Assembly: GCA_031425035.1 (NCBI GenBank)
Contig: JANPIN010000038.1
Coordinates: 11,485 to 75,484 of the forward strand
Direction: 5' to 3'
Source: M3007 sp031425035
Lineage (GTDB): Bacteria; Bacteroidota; Bacteroidia; Chitinophagales; Saprospiraceae
DNA: 64,000 nt
In this document: one piece after another, positions 8,587 through 18,241 of the stretch
Layout: every line of letters starts with the position of its first letter
Position numbering within the stretch: the stretch's first letter is position 1
Made by a program: the position numbers and the translations under genes
The notes under the pieces: generated by a model
What the model saw: only the letters and a program-made list of their open reading frames with translations
Databases searched by the model: none
What the model was told of the DNA's origin: nothing

Positions 8587-9054
8587 TTATAACTCTTTTA
8601 GCTGGGAAAGTTTCAAAAAATAGATTTTCTCTCCGCCGATCATGGGCAACAATTGCCCGCAACCATCCCGGTATTCGCCGGAAAATTGGACTTTTTTTCC
8701 GTCGAGTAATTTTAGCTGGTCCGTAAAATTGCAGCAATCTCCATTTAAAAAGCCATCAATAGCCCCTGGAATCGCTACGTGAATATAATATCTTTCTTCC
8801 TGCGTTACGGCATCTATGCGGTTTACGACCGTACCTTCTGCATTTTCGGCTTTTAAAATGATCTTTCGATTCTCATCACAACGTCCTAAGGTACAGTCGG
8901 TTGCGCCGGTTCCACTAATCTCTGTTATCCCGGCCGGACCCGGGTAAACTTTGCCGCTATCGTCGTCACTTTTCTTGCAGGCCGTATTTAGAAGTGCAGT
9001 TGCCAGGGCAAGACCCAGCAAAATGATCAGGGGTAATTTTCTTGAATAGCGCAT
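8587..9054 (-). CDS. Hypothetical lipoprotein
   Basis: 155 residues. It has a positively charged start, a hydrophobic core and a lipobox LNTAC with the acceptor Cys at residue 26, followed by KKSDDD, a polar tether. The mature part is small and strand-rich with four further Cys residues (DCTLGRC and GDCCNF among them) that could form disulfides in the periplasm, and contains GKKVQFSGEYRDGCG, suggesting a small beta-barrel or OB-like fold. I do not recognise the family. It lies downstream of rpoC but is separated from it by a strong terminator, so it is not part of that operon. Confidence 0.78.
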   Translation of the reverse strand: MRYSRKLPLIILLGLALATALLNTACKKSDDDSGKVYPGPAGITEISGTGATDCTLGRCDENRKIILKAENAEGTVVNRIDAVTQEERYYIHVAIPGAIDGFLNGDCCNFTDQLKLLDGKKVQFSGEYRDGCGQLLPMIGGEKIYFLKLSQLKEL

Positions 9055-9096
9055 GTAATTTGAATTTAAGGGTAGGAAGAAAAAGGTATATAAAAA

Positions 9097-9132
9097 AAGT
9101 GCGCCGTCAGCCTTCCGGCCAACGACGCACTT
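9097..9132 (-). terminator. Rho-independent terminator of the tuf-rpoBC operon
   Basis: AAGTGCG...CGCACTT stem with inner CGT/ACG pairs. On the minus strand it is followed at once by seven T (TTTTTTTATATA). It lies about 45 bases past the rpoC stop. Confidence 0.88.
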
Positions 9133-9176
9133 ATCTTATTAGACAGAACCCAAAAACAAAACGTTGGGTACGCTGC

Positions 9177-12100
9177 TTAGTCTGCTTCTACCGCAGCACC
9201 ATCCGGCTGATCGCGGAACGGACGACCCGAACCGGTAACCTGCAGCGTATCGTACTGGCGCATACCCGTACCTGCCGGGATCTTCTTACCGACAATGACG
9301 TTCTCTTTCAAGCCCATCAGGTGATCTTTCTTGGCAGCAATAGCGGCCGTCGAAAGGACCTTGGTGGTCTCCTGGAACGAAGCGGCAGAAATCCAGCTTT
9401 CCGTACCCAGCGACGCCTTTGTAATACCGAGCAACATGCTCACCGCCGTAGACGGCACTGCATCGCGGTATTCCACCAGCTTTTTGTCATTGCGTTTCAG
9501 GAACGAGTTTTCTTCGCGCACCTGGCGTAAAGTCACCAAAGCCCCGGCTTTCAGTTTGCCACTGTCCCCCGCGTCGAGCACGAGTTTCTTGTCATAAATC
9601 CAGTCGTTGTAATCGATGAACTCGTTACGTTCCACCGGCTCTCCGGCCAGGAAGTGCGTATCACCCGGATCGACGATCTCCAACCGGCGCATCATCTGGC
9701 GAACGATCACCTCGATGTGCTTGTCGTTGATGTTGATACCCTGCGAACGGTACACCTCTTGTACGCCGTTGACCAGGTAGGAAGAAGCGGCAAACGGTCC
9801 ACGAATGGCCAGAATGTCTTTCACCGAAATGGTACCCTCCGTAAGGGCCGTACCGGCGCGCACGAAGTCACCGTCCTGGACCAGCAAGTGTTTGGTCAGT
9901 GCGATCAGGTATTTGCGTTTCTGTCCGTCCTTCGCTTCGATCGTCCATTCGCGGTTACCGCGTTTGATGGCGCCGATCGTGATCACGCCGTCGATTTCCG
10001 CCACACTGGCCGGGTTCGACGGGTTACGCGCTTCGAACAGTTCCGTTACCCGCGGCAGACCGCCGGTGATATCCGCAATCTTACCCAGTTTACGTGGAAT
10101 TTTCACGATCTGCTGGCCAGATTTTACCTCTTCATCATCATCCACCGACACATAAGCGCCCACGGGGAGCGAGTATGTTTTCATTTCCTCACCCGTTTTA
10201 GGATGCATGATGGTCATGGATGGGATTTTCTTCTTGTTCTTACTTTCCGTAACGATCTTCTCGGCAAAGCCCGTCTGGTCATCGCGCTCCATACGGAAGT
10301 TGGTACCTTCCTCCATGTTGTTGTAGCGGATCACCCCGTTGAAATCACTGACGATCACGGCGTTGAATGGATCCCATTCGCAGAGTTTCTCGCCGCGTTT
10401 CACTTCCTGGCCATCGACGACGAACAGGAACGAACCGTAAGGAATGTAGTTATTGGCCAATACCCGGCCGGTCTTCGGATCCATCGAACGAATTTCACCG
10501 GTTCGCGATACGACTACCTGCACCGGCTTGCCGCTGGTGTCGGTTCCGTCAACGGTACGAATAGAGTCGAACTCCATTTTGCAGTCCGTCCGGGCCGTAA
10601 TATCGTTTTCGGTCTGACCGATCATAGCCGTACCACCCGTGTGGAAGGTCCGCAGGGTCAACTGCGTACCTGGTTCACCGATCGATTGAGCGGCGATAAT
10701 ACCGGTAGCGTCGCCCATTTCGGCGATCCGGCCGGTAGCCAGGTTTTTACCGTAACACTTGCCGCAAACACCGTGGCGGCTTTCGCAGGTAAGTACCGAA
10801 CGAATAGTGACCATTTCGATTTGGGCGGCATCAATATCAGCGGCAATTTTATCCGTAATATATTCAGCAGCAGATACCAGTAACTGTTCGGTGTCAGGGT
10901 TGTAAACATCATGCAGGCTGTAGCGGCCTTTGATCCGGTCGCGCAGGCTCTGAATGATTTTATCACCTTCTTTAAAGGCCGTTGTGTCAATACCGCGCAG
11001 GGTAGCGCAGTCCACTTCCCGAATGACCACGTCTTGCGCAACGTCCACCAGACGACGAGTCAGGTAACCGGCATCGGCGGTTTTCAGAGCCGTATCGGCC
11101 AGACCTTTACGGGCACCGTGGGTCGAAATGAAGAACTCTTGTACGGACAGGCCTTCCAGGAAGTTCGACAGGATCGGGTTTTCGATAATGGCGCCGCCGG
11201 TATCACCGGATTTCCGCGGTTTGGCCATCAGGCCCCGCAGACCGCACAGCTGTTTGATCTGCTGTTTGGAACCACGCGCACCGGAATCGAGCATCATGAA
11301 CACGGAGTTAAAGCCTTGTTTATCAGTGCTTAACTCTTTCATCAACTGGTCCGTAATCCGGTTATCCGCAAACGTCCACTTGTCGATGATCTGGTTATAC
11401 CGTTCGTTGTAGGTGATCAGACCCATGTTGTAGTTCTCCCAGACCTCATCCACCTCGACCTGAGCGGCCTCGAGGGCCTTGCGTTTCAGATCAGGAATGA
11501 CCAGGTCACCCAGGTTGAACGACAGACCGGCTTTGAACGCCCAGCCGAAGCCCAGTTCCTTAATACTGTCGAGGAACTCAGCGGTCAGCTTGAAACTCGT
11601 CCGGGTGATAATTTCCCCGATAATGATTTTCAGGTTACGCTTGGTAAGCAGTTCGTTGATGTATGGCACGCCATCCGGTACCGCTTGGTTGAAAAGCACC
11701 CGGCCAACCGTGGTTTTAATACGTTTGATCGTGATGACGCCATTTTCGTCCTGCGGTACGCGGCATTCGATGCCGGCATGCAGATCGAGCTGACCTTCAT
11801 TGTAAGCGATCGTGACTTCTTCCGGGGAATAGAAACGACGGCCTTCACCACGTACCGGATTTTCCGGAATGTGTTTTCTTTCTTTTGTGAGATAGTACAG
11901 GCCCAAAACCATGTCCTGCGAAGGCAGGGTGATCGGCGAACCGTCCTGTGGGTTGAGCATGTTGTGGCTCGACAGCATCAGCACCTGGGCTTCCAGAATA
12001 GCGGCGTGGCTCAGGGGCACGTGCACGGCCATCTGGTCACCGTCAAAGTCGGCGTTGAAGGCCGTACAAACGAGCGGGTGCAGTTGAATGGCTTTACCCT

Positions 12101-13472
12101 CGATCAATCGCGGCTGGAAAGCCTGGATCGACAAACGGTGCAGCGTCGGGGCACGGTTCAGCATGACCGGGTGGCCACGCAGGATATTTTCGAGAATTTC
12201 CCAGATCACCTGGTCTTTCCGATCCACGAGTTTCTTCGCCGATTTCACCGTTTTGACAATACCGCGCTCGATCAACTTACGGATAATGAACGGTTTGAAC
12301 AGCTCGGCAGCCATGGCTTTCGGAATACCGCACTCGTGCAGTTTGAGCGTTGGCCCCACCACGATGACGGAACGACCCGAATAGTCGACACGTTTACCCA
12401 GCAGGTTCTGACGGAAACGACCTTGTTTACCTTTCAGAATGTCGGACAGCGATTTCAGGGCGCGACCACCTTCGGCTTTCACGGCGTTTGATTTCCGCGA
12501 GTTATCGAACAGCGAGTCGACGGCTTCCTGCAACATCCGCTTTTCATTACGCAGAATCACTTCCGGCGCTTTGATCTCGAGCAAACGTTTCAGACGGTTG
12601 TTCCGGATAATGACGCGGCGATAAAGGTCGTTCAAATCCGAAGATGCGAAACGACCACCATCCAACGGCACCAGGGGGCGCAGTTCAGGCGGTACCACCG
12701 GCAAATACTGAATCACCGTCCACTCGGGGCGCTGACCGGCATTTTCCAGACCTTCCCGGAAAGCTTCCACCACGCGGAGGCGTTTGTTGGCTTCGCTTTT
12801 CTTCTGCTGGCTGGTCTCGCTATGGGCCTCGTGACGCAGTTGCGCCGACAAGTGGTCCAGGTTGAGGGTGCTCAACAGGGAGTAAACGGCTTCCGCACCC
12901 ATTTGGGCGATGAATTTATCCGGGTGGGAATTATCCAGCTGGTGGTTTTCCTTCGGCAGCGCGTCCATGATCTCGAGGTATTCTTCCTCGGTCAGCAGGT
13001 CCATGCGGTTCATCCCTTCGGCGGATTTGATGCCGGGGTTGACCACGACATACCGCTCATAGTAGATGATGGTCTCCAGTTTCTTGGAGGACGTACCTAA
13101 GATATAGCCAATTTTATTGGGCAGGCTTTTGAAAAACCAGATGTGTACCACCGGGACGACGAGCCGGATATGGCCCATGCGTTCACGGCGCACCTTTTTT
13201 TCCGTCACCTCCACACCGCAACGGTCGCAAACGATCCCTTTATAACGGATACGTTTGTATTTGCCGCAGTAGCACTCGTAGTCTTTGACCGGTCCGAAGA
13301 TCCGTTCGCAGAACAGACCGTCACGCTCGGGCTTGTAAGACCGATAGTTAATGGTCTCCGGCTTGAGTACTTCACCGTAGCTGCGTTCCAGGATTTCGTC
13401 CGGGCTGGCCAGGGCGATGATAATCGTATCAAAGCTCTGGTCGGTTCTATTGCTTTTCTTTTTGAACGGCAT
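9177..13472 (-). CDS. rpoC: DNA-directed RNA polymerase subunit beta'
   Basis: 1431 residues from the ATG at 13472 (MPFKKKSNRT), the usual Bacteroidota start; the frame extends 26 codons upstream into the intercistronic hairpin but that is not coding. Landmarks: the first zinc ribbon CYCGKYKRIRYKGIVCDRCG at about 67-85, the catalytic NADFDGD at 473-479 that binds the active-site magnesium, and the second zinc site CESRHGVCGKCYG at about 894-906. The trigger-loop region follows with GEPGTQLTLRTFHTGG. It is the last gene of the operon, 85 bases after rpoB with a long hairpin between. Confidence 0.99.
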   Translation of the reverse strand: MPFKKKSNRTDQSFDTIIIALASPDEILERSYGEVLKPETINYRSYKPERDGLFCERIFGPVKDYECYCGKYKRIRYKGIVCDRCGVEVTEKKVRRERMGHIRLVVPVVHIWFFKSLPNKIGYILGTSSKKLETIIYYERYVVVNPGIKSAEGMNRMDLLTEEEYLEIMDALPKENHQLDNSHPDKFIAQMGAEAVYSLLSTLNLDHLSAQLRHEAHSETSQQKKSEANKRLRVVEAFREGLENAGQRPEWTVIQYLPVVPPELRPLVPLDGGRFASSDLNDLYRRVIIRNNRLKRLLEIKAPEVILRNEKRMLQEAVDSLFDNSRKSNAVKAEGGRALKSLSDILKGKQGRFRQNLLGKRVDYSGRSVIVVGPTLKLHECGIPKAMAAELFKPFIIRKLIERGIVKTVKSAKKLVDRKDQVIWEILENILRGHPVMLNRAPTLHRLSIQAFQPRLIEGKAIQLHPLVCTAFNADFDGDQMAVHVPLSHAAILEAQVLMLSSHNMLNPQDGSPITLPSQDMVLGLYYLTKERKHIPENPVRGEGRRFYSPEEVTIAYNEGQLDLHAGIECRVPQDENGVITIKRIKTTVGRVLFNQAVPDGVPYINELLTKRNLKIIIGEIITRTSFKLTAEFLDSIKELGFGWAFKAGLSFNLGDLVIPDLKRKALEAAQVEVDEVWENYNMGLITYNERYNQIIDKWTFADNRITDQLMKELSTDKQGFNSVFMMLDSGARGSKQQIKQLCGLRGLMAKPRKSGDTGGAIIENPILSNFLEGLSVQEFFISTHGARKGLADTALKTADAGYLTRRLVDVAQDVVIREVDCATLRGIDTTAFKEGDKIIQSLRDRIKGRYSLHDVYNPDTEQLLVSAAEYITDKIAADIDAAQIEMVTIRSVLTCESRHGVCGKCYGKNLATGRIAEMGDATGIIAAQSIGEPGTQLTLRTFHTGGTAMIGQTENDITARTDCKMEFDSIRTVDGTDTSGKPVQVVVSRTGEIRSMDPKTGRVLANNYIPYGSFLFVVDGQEVKRGEKLCEWDPFNAVIVSDFNGVIRYNNMEEGTNFRMERDDQTGFAEKIVTESKNKKKIPSMTIMHPKTGEEMKTYSLPVGAYVSVDDDEEVKSGQQIVKIPRKLGKIADITGGLPRVTELFEARNPSNPASVAEIDGVITIGAIKRGNREWTIEAKDGQKRKYLIALTKHLLVQDGDFVRAGTALTEGTISVKDILAIRGPFAASSYLVNGVQEVYRSQGININDKHIEVIVRQMMRRLEIVDPGDTHFLAGEPVERNEFIDYNDWIYDKKLVLDAGDSGKLKAGALVTLRQVREENSFLKRNDKKLVEYRDAVPSTAVSMLLGITKASLGTESWISAASFQETTKVLSTAAIAAKKDHLMGLKENVIVGKKIPAGTGMRQYDTLQVTGSGRPFRDQPDGAAVEAD

Positions 13473-13512
13473 ATTGCTGTCGGGAATTTGAAATGCTAAA
13501 AAGGGGTAATGT

Positions 13513-13555
13513 GCTGAAAGTGAGGGTCCTACTCGAAGTAAGACCCTCACTCAGC
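13513..13555. repeat. Long hairpin between rpoB and rpoC
   Basis: The nine-base stem GTGAGGGTC/GACCCTCAC (13520-13528 and 13542-13550) is extended outward by GCTGA/TCAGC and inward by TACT/AGTA, leaving a three-base loop and small mismatches. On the minus strand it starts 2 bases after the rpoB stop and ends about 40 bases before the rpoC ATG. CCCCTTTTT follows about ten bases later. It could be a processing site or a partial attenuator that sets the rpoB:rpoC ratio. Confidence 0.75.
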
Positions 13556-13557
13556 AT

Positions 13558-16500
13558 CTACTCAAACTTCACATCCAACGCCAGGCCGCGCAATTCGTGC
13601 ACGAGTACGTTGAACGACTCCGGAATATTAGCTTCCGGCAGGTTATCACCTTTCACGATGGCTTCGTAGGCTTTCGCACGACCCTGAATATCATCCGACT
13701 TGTAAGTCAGCAATTCTTGCAGGATGTTGGAAGCGCCGTAAGCCTCGAGTGCCCAGACCTCCATCTCACCGAAACGCTGACCACCGAACTGGGCTTTACC
13801 ACCCAATGGCTGCTGCGTAATAAGCGAGTACGGTCCGATCGAACGGGCGTGCATCTTGTCATCGACCATGTGGCTGAGTTTGAGCATGTAAATCACGCCC
13901 ACCGTCGCCTTCTGGTGGAAGCGGTCACCCGTTTCACCATCGGAGAGATACGTTTGACCAAATTCAGGCAGGCCTGCTTTTTTGATCCAGGCATCTACCT
14001 CATCGGTTTTAGCACCGTCAAAGATCGGGGTAGCGAATTTCACGCCGAGGCGTTCGCCGGCCCAGCCGAGTACCGTTTCAAAGATCTGACCCAGGTTCAT
14101 ACGGGAAGGTACACCCAGTGGATTCAGGACCACGTCGACCGGCGTACCGTCTTCCAGGAACGGCATATCTTCCATACGGACGATACGGCTTACAATCCCC
14201 TTATTACCGTGGCGACCGGCGAGTTTATCCCCCACTTTCAGTTTACGCTTTTTAGCGACATAGACCTTGGCGAGTTTCAACACACCGGCCGGCAATTCGT
14301 CACCGATGGAAATGTTGAATTTTTCCCGTTTGTAACGACCTACTTCTTCGTTCACCTTGATGCTGTAATTGTGCAGCAGGCGACCGATCAGGACGTTCCC
14401 GTGTTTATCGTTTGTCCAGTTGGTGTAATCCACCTGGCTGTAGTCGATCTGTTCACGCAGCACCTGGACGGAGAGTTTCGTACCCTTCGGCACCATTTCC
14501 TCGCCATAAATACTGCGAATACCGTTGGTCACTTTATCCTTGATGAGCAACTGAAGTTTGTCGATCAGGACGGTTTTCAGTTTGTTCAGGGCAACCTCGT
14601 TTTCGTCTTCCAGACGATCCAGCAAAGCCTTTTCGGACTCCTTCTGAATTTTGTCCTTCTTGGCGCGGGCAAACAACTGTTTGTCGATCACCACGCCATT
14701 GACACTCGGTGGTACTTTCAAAGAGGCATCTTTCACGTCGCCGGCTTTGTCGCCAAAAATGGCGCGCAGCAGTTTTTCTTCCGGCGTCGGGTCAGTTTCG
14801 CCCTTCGGCGTAATTTTACCGATCAGGATATCGCCTTCCTTCGCCCAGGCGCCGATACGGATAATACCGTTTTCGTCGAGGTCTTTAGTGGCTTCTTCGC
14901 TGACGTTCGGAATGTCCTGCGTAAGTTCTTCTTCGCCCAGTTTCGTATCGCGAACGTCCAGTTCGAAGTGTTCGATGTGGATGGACGTGAATACGTCTTC
15001 CTGCACCACACGCTCCGATAGTACGATAGCATCCTCGAAGTTGTAACCTTTCCAGGGCATGAAAGCCACTTTCAGGTTCTGACCAAGGGCCAGCTCACCA
15101 TTTTCGGTAGCGTAGCCTTCGCAGAGAATATCACCTTCTTCCACGCGCTGATTGCGGCGAACAATAGGCTTCAGGTTGATGCAGGTACCCTGGTTGGTCC
15201 GCATGAACTTCGTCAGCGTATAGGTCTTGCGCGAATCTTCGAAAGACACCAGTTGGTCTTCTTCCGTGCGGTCGTAGCGGATCGTAATTTCATTAGCGTC
15301 CACGTATTCCACCACGCCACTGCCTTCGGCGTTGATCAGCATCCGGCTATCCCGGGCCACCTTGGCTTCCAGACCGGTACCCACCATAGGCGAGTGCGGA
15401 CGGATGAGCGGTACGGCCTGACGTTGCATGTTCGATCCCATCAGGGCACGGTTAGCATCGTCATTCTCAAGGAAAGGAATCAGCGAAGCGGATACACCCA
15501 CAATCTGGTTGGGGGCCACGTCGATGTATTCCAGTTCGTCCGGCGTCAGGATCGGGAAGTCGCCGTGCTCGCGGGCTTTCACCCGGTCGCTCAGGAACGC
15601 GCCACCTTCGCCGACGGGCGAGTTGGCCTGCGCGATCTTCATATAATCTTCCGCTTCGGCCGACAGGTATTCTACTTCGCCTTCCAGCACCACCTTACCA
15701 GCGACTACGCGGCGGTAAGGCGTTTCCAGGAAGCCCATTTTGTTGATCTTGGCGTGGGTACACAGCGTCGAGATCAGACCGATGTTCGGTCCTTCCGGCG
15801 TTTCGATGGTGCAAAGGCGACCATAGTGCGAATAGTGTACGTCACGAACCTCAAAACCGGCGCGCTCGCGGCTCAGACCACCTGGTCCGAGTGCCGAAAT
15901 ACGCCGTTTGTGGGTAATTTCAGAAAGCGGGTTGGTCTGATCGAGGAACTGCGACAACTGGCTGGTACCGAAGAACGAGTTAATGACCGACGACAGCGTA
16001 CGGGCATTAATCAGATCGACGGGGGTAAAGACCTCATTGTCACGTACGTTCATCCGTTCGCGGATGGTACGGGCCATACGGGCCAGACCCACCCCAAATT
16101 GCGCGTACAATTGCTCACCCACGGTCCGTACACGACGGTTTGAAAGGTGGTCAATATCGTCAATTTCGGCTTTATTATTGATCAGGCTGACGATGTAGCG
16201 GACAATAGCGATGATGTCCTCTTTCGTGAGCACCAGGTTATTATCGGCAATATCGTGGCCCAACTTGCGGTTGATCTTAAAACGGCCTACTTCGCCCAAG
16301 TTGTAACGCTTGTCGGAGAAGAACAATTTCTCGATAATACCACGCGCTGTTTCGTCATCCGGTGGATCGCTTCCGCGCAGTTGACGGTATATATAGGTCA
16401 CGGCTTCGAGTTCGCTCGAAGTCGGATCTTTTTGCAGCGTGTTGTAGATGATGGCAAAATCCTCTTCTACTTCCGTGCGCTGCAGGATGATAGTTGTAAC

Positions 16501-17403
16501 ATTGGTAGCCGGGTCGAGGATGAGTTCGATATTTTCTTCATCCAGTACGGCGTCGCGCTCGAGAATGATCTCGTTCCGCGCAATACTCACCACTTCACCG
16601 GTGTCTTCGTCCACAAAATCTTCCGTCCACGATTTCAGTACGCGAGCGGCCAGTTTGCGGCCAATAGACGCTTCCATGTTTTCGCGGGTCGTAGCGACTT
16701 CGTCGGCCAGGTTGAACAGGTCGAGAATGGATTTGTCCGTATCGAAACCGATGGCCCGCAGGAGCGTGGTCACTGGAAACTTCTTTTTCCGGTCGATGTA
16801 GGCATACATGACCAGGTTGATGTCTGTAGCAAATTCCATCCACGCGCCCTTGAACGGGATGACCCGTGCCGAGTAGATCTTGGTGCCGTTTGGGTGATAA
16901 CTCTGTCCGAAGAACACGCCTGGCGACCGGTGGAGTTGTGATACGATCACCCGTTCCGCGCCATTGATGACGAAGGTACCCTTCGGCGTCATGTAGGGAA
17001 TGTTACCAAGAAACACATCCTGCACGATGGTCTGGAAATCAATGTGTTCCGGATCATTACAGGACAGGCGTAACTTGGCTTTGAGCGGCACTGAGTAGGT
17101 CAGGCCGCGCTGCATACACTCATCGATGGTGTAGCGGGGGGGGTCGATGAAATAGTCCAGGAACTCCAGGTTGAAAATATTCCGCGCATCGGTGATGGGG
17201 AAATTTTCCTGGAACACGCGATACAGACCTTCGTTTATACGATTGTCCGGAGTCGTTTCCAGCTGGAAATATTCCTGAAATGATTTGAGCTGAATTTCAA
17301 GAAGGTCAGGGTAGTGACCGGCGAGGCGAATTTTGCCAAAATTGACGCGCTCTTGAACGCCAGTTTTTTGGACTGCCCCATTGGAGATGCCGTTATTGGT
17401 CAT
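13558..17403 (-). CDS. rpoB: DNA-directed RNA polymerase subunit beta
   Basis: 1281 residues. It shows the rifampicin-site region (SSVINSFFGTSQLSQFLDQTNP, then HKRRISALGPGGLSRERAG), the fork-loop signature RDVHYSHYGRLCTIETPEGPN, and the C-terminal GGKAQFGGQRFGEMEVWALE with which beta binds beta'. The residues in the rifampicin cluster (Gln, Asp, His, Arg, Ser of the usual pattern) look wild type. The start MTNNGISNG is the first ATG of the frame. A strong inverted repeat sits upstream in the 293-base rplL-rpoB spacer, and a hairpin lies between it and rpoC. Confidence 0.99.
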   Translation of the reverse strand: MTNNGISNGAVQKTGVQERVNFGKIRLAGHYPDLLEIQLKSFQEYFQLETTPDNRINEGLYRVFQENFPITDARNIFNLEFLDYFIDPPRYTIDECMQRGLTYSVPLKAKLRLSCNDPEHIDFQTIVQDVFLGNIPYMTPKGTFVINGAERVIVSQLHRSPGVFFGQSYHPNGTKIYSARVIPFKGAWMEFATDINLVMYAYIDRKKKFPVTTLLRAIGFDTDKSILDLFNLADEVATTRENMEASIGRKLAARVLKSWTEDFVDEDTGEVVSIARNEIILERDAVLDEENIELILDPATNVTTIILQRTEVEEDFAIIYNTLQKDPTSSELEAVTYIYRQLRGSDPPDDETARGIIEKLFFSDKRYNLGEVGRFKINRKLGHDIADNNLVLTKEDIIAIVRYIVSLINNKAEIDDIDHLSNRRVRTVGEQLYAQFGVGLARMARTIRERMNVRDNEVFTPVDLINARTLSSVINSFFGTSQLSQFLDQTNPLSEITHKRRISALGPGGLSRERAGFEVRDVHYSHYGRLCTIETPEGPNIGLISTLCTHAKINKMGFLETPYRRVVAGKVVLEGEVEYLSAEAEDYMKIAQANSPVGEGGAFLSDRVKAREHGDFPILTPDELEYIDVAPNQIVGVSASLIPFLENDDANRALMGSNMQRQAVPLIRPHSPMVGTGLEAKVARDSRMLINAEGSGVVEYVDANEITIRYDRTEEDQLVSFEDSRKTYTLTKFMRTNQGTCINLKPIVRRNQRVEEGDILCEGYATENGELALGQNLKVAFMPWKGYNFEDAIVLSERVVQEDVFTSIHIEHFELDVRDTKLGEEELTQDIPNVSEEATKDLDENGIIRIGAWAKEGDILIGKITPKGETDPTPEEKLLRAIFGDKAGDVKDASLKVPPSVNGVVIDKQLFARAKKDKIQKESEKALLDRLEDENEVALNKLKTVLIDKLQLLIKDKVTNGIRSIYGEEMVPKGTKLSVQVLREQIDYSQVDYTNWTNDKHGNVLIGRLLHNYSIKVNEEVGRYKREKFNISIGDELPAGVLKLAKVYVAKKRKLKVGDKLAGRHGNKGIVSRIVRMEDMPFLEDGTPVDVVLNPLGVPSRMNLGQIFETVLGWAGERLGVKFATPIFDGAKTDEVDAWIKKAGLPEFGQTYLSDGETGDRFHQKATVGVIYMLKLSHMVDDKMHARSIGPYSLITQQPLGGKAQFGGQRFGEMEVWALEAYGASNILQELLTYKSDDIQGRAKAYEAIVKGDNLPEANIPESFNVLVHELRGLALDVKFE

Positions 17404-17538
17404 TTTTGCAAAGTATGCTTGAATGCTGATTGGCAGATTTGCCAGCGCTTTCGCCGACAGGGCTTGCAGCTAAGTGGTGTGTAAGCCCGATGTAACGCAT
17501 GAAGCGAGTATAAAGTTCAATCCTTTCGCTACAGACAA

Positions 17539-17588
17539 CGATAGGCTTAACGCCCTCCCAGGGTAGGAAGCGGCGTTAAGCCCAATCG
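17539..17588. repeat. Hairpin in the rplL-rpoB spacer
   Basis: GGCTTAACGCC (17544-17554) and GGCGTTAAGCC (17572-17582) form a perfect 11-bp stem, extended by CGAT/ATCG. No T-run follows on the minus strand, so an RNA-processing site or attenuator is likelier than a full terminator. E. coli has an attenuator and an RNase III site in this spacer. Confidence 0.7.
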
Positions 17589-17696
17589 TATTATCTGAAA
17601 TGAAGGTAATTACCGTACATATAAGCGGAGTCAAATAAGGTGCTGTTAAGAAAACAGGCTCTAAACGATGTGCCTGCTGCTCGTAACAATCGGTCC

Positions 17697-18074
17697 TTAC
17701 TTCACTTCCACTACTGCACCGGCAGCTTCCAGAGCAGCCTTGATGGATTCTGCTTCGGCTTTGTTCACGCCGCTTTTCAGCGAGCTTGGAGCGCCGTCAA
17801 CCAGATCCTTAGCTTCTTTCAAACCGAGGCCGAGCAGGTTTTTCACCTCTTTCACGACGTTCAGTTTGTTAGCGCCGGCGTCTTTCAACGTCACGTCGAA
17901 TTCAGTCTGCTCGACAGGAGCTTCACCGGCGCCGCCGGCTGCAGGTGCTGCCATTACTGCAGCAGCTGCTGCAGGCTCAATGCCGTAATCATCCTTCAGG
18001 ATATTGGCCAGTTCGTTGGCTTCTTTAATCGTGAGGTTCACGAGGGATTCAGCCATTGCTTTCAAATCTGCCAT
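17697..18074 (-). CDS. rplL: 50S ribosomal protein L7/L12
   Basis: 125 residues, the normal length. The N-terminal dimerisation helix (VNLTIKEANELANIL) is followed by an Ala/Gly/Pro-rich hinge at about 38-53 and the conserved C-terminal domain (EFDVTLKDAGANKLNVVKEV, then GLGLKEAKDLVD and AEAESIKAALEAAGA), which recruits translation factors to the ribosome stalk. It sits in the usual place between rplJ and rpoB. Confidence 0.98.
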   Translation of the reverse strand: MADLKAMAESLVNLTIKEANELANILKDDYGIEPAAAAAVMAAPAAGGAGEAPVEQTEFDVTLKDAGANKLNVVKEVKNLLGLGLKEAKDLVDGAPSSLKSGVNKAEAESIKAALEAAGAVVEVK

Positions 18075-18183
18075 TGTAGTAGAATTTAAATTTTTGTTTG
18101 CGAAAATGTTGTGATGAAAAACTGCTGTTCGGGGTGTATAAAAAAGCGTGCACCATAATGGCGCGTACTTGGAAGCCTCTTTT

Positions 18184-18240
18184 AATGAAGCGATAAAGTG
18201 ATGATGTGATCACTTCATTATTTCATTACTTTATCATTTT
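18184..18240. repeat. Palindromic octamer array (family A) between rplJ and rplL
   Basis: Units such as AAAGTGAT/GATGTGAT run up to about 18210. The complement (CACTTCAT, TTTCATTA, CTTTATCA) follows to the rplJ stop at 18242, so the array can fold into one long imperfect hairpin. The same unit recurs between the tRNA genes and at 40,671. Confidence 0.75.
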
Positions 18241-18241
18241 A

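Noticed and set aside
13473..13550. Extended N-terminus of rpoC (26 extra codons)
   Set aside because: The extension is a translation of the intercistronic hairpin. The family's conserved start MPFKKK lies at 13,472.
9654..17000. Long open frames on the plus strand opposite rpoC and rpoB (up to 474 codons)
   Set aside because: They are antisense shadows of highly biased genes. They lack family matches, and the minus-strand frames are unmistakable rpoB and rpoC.
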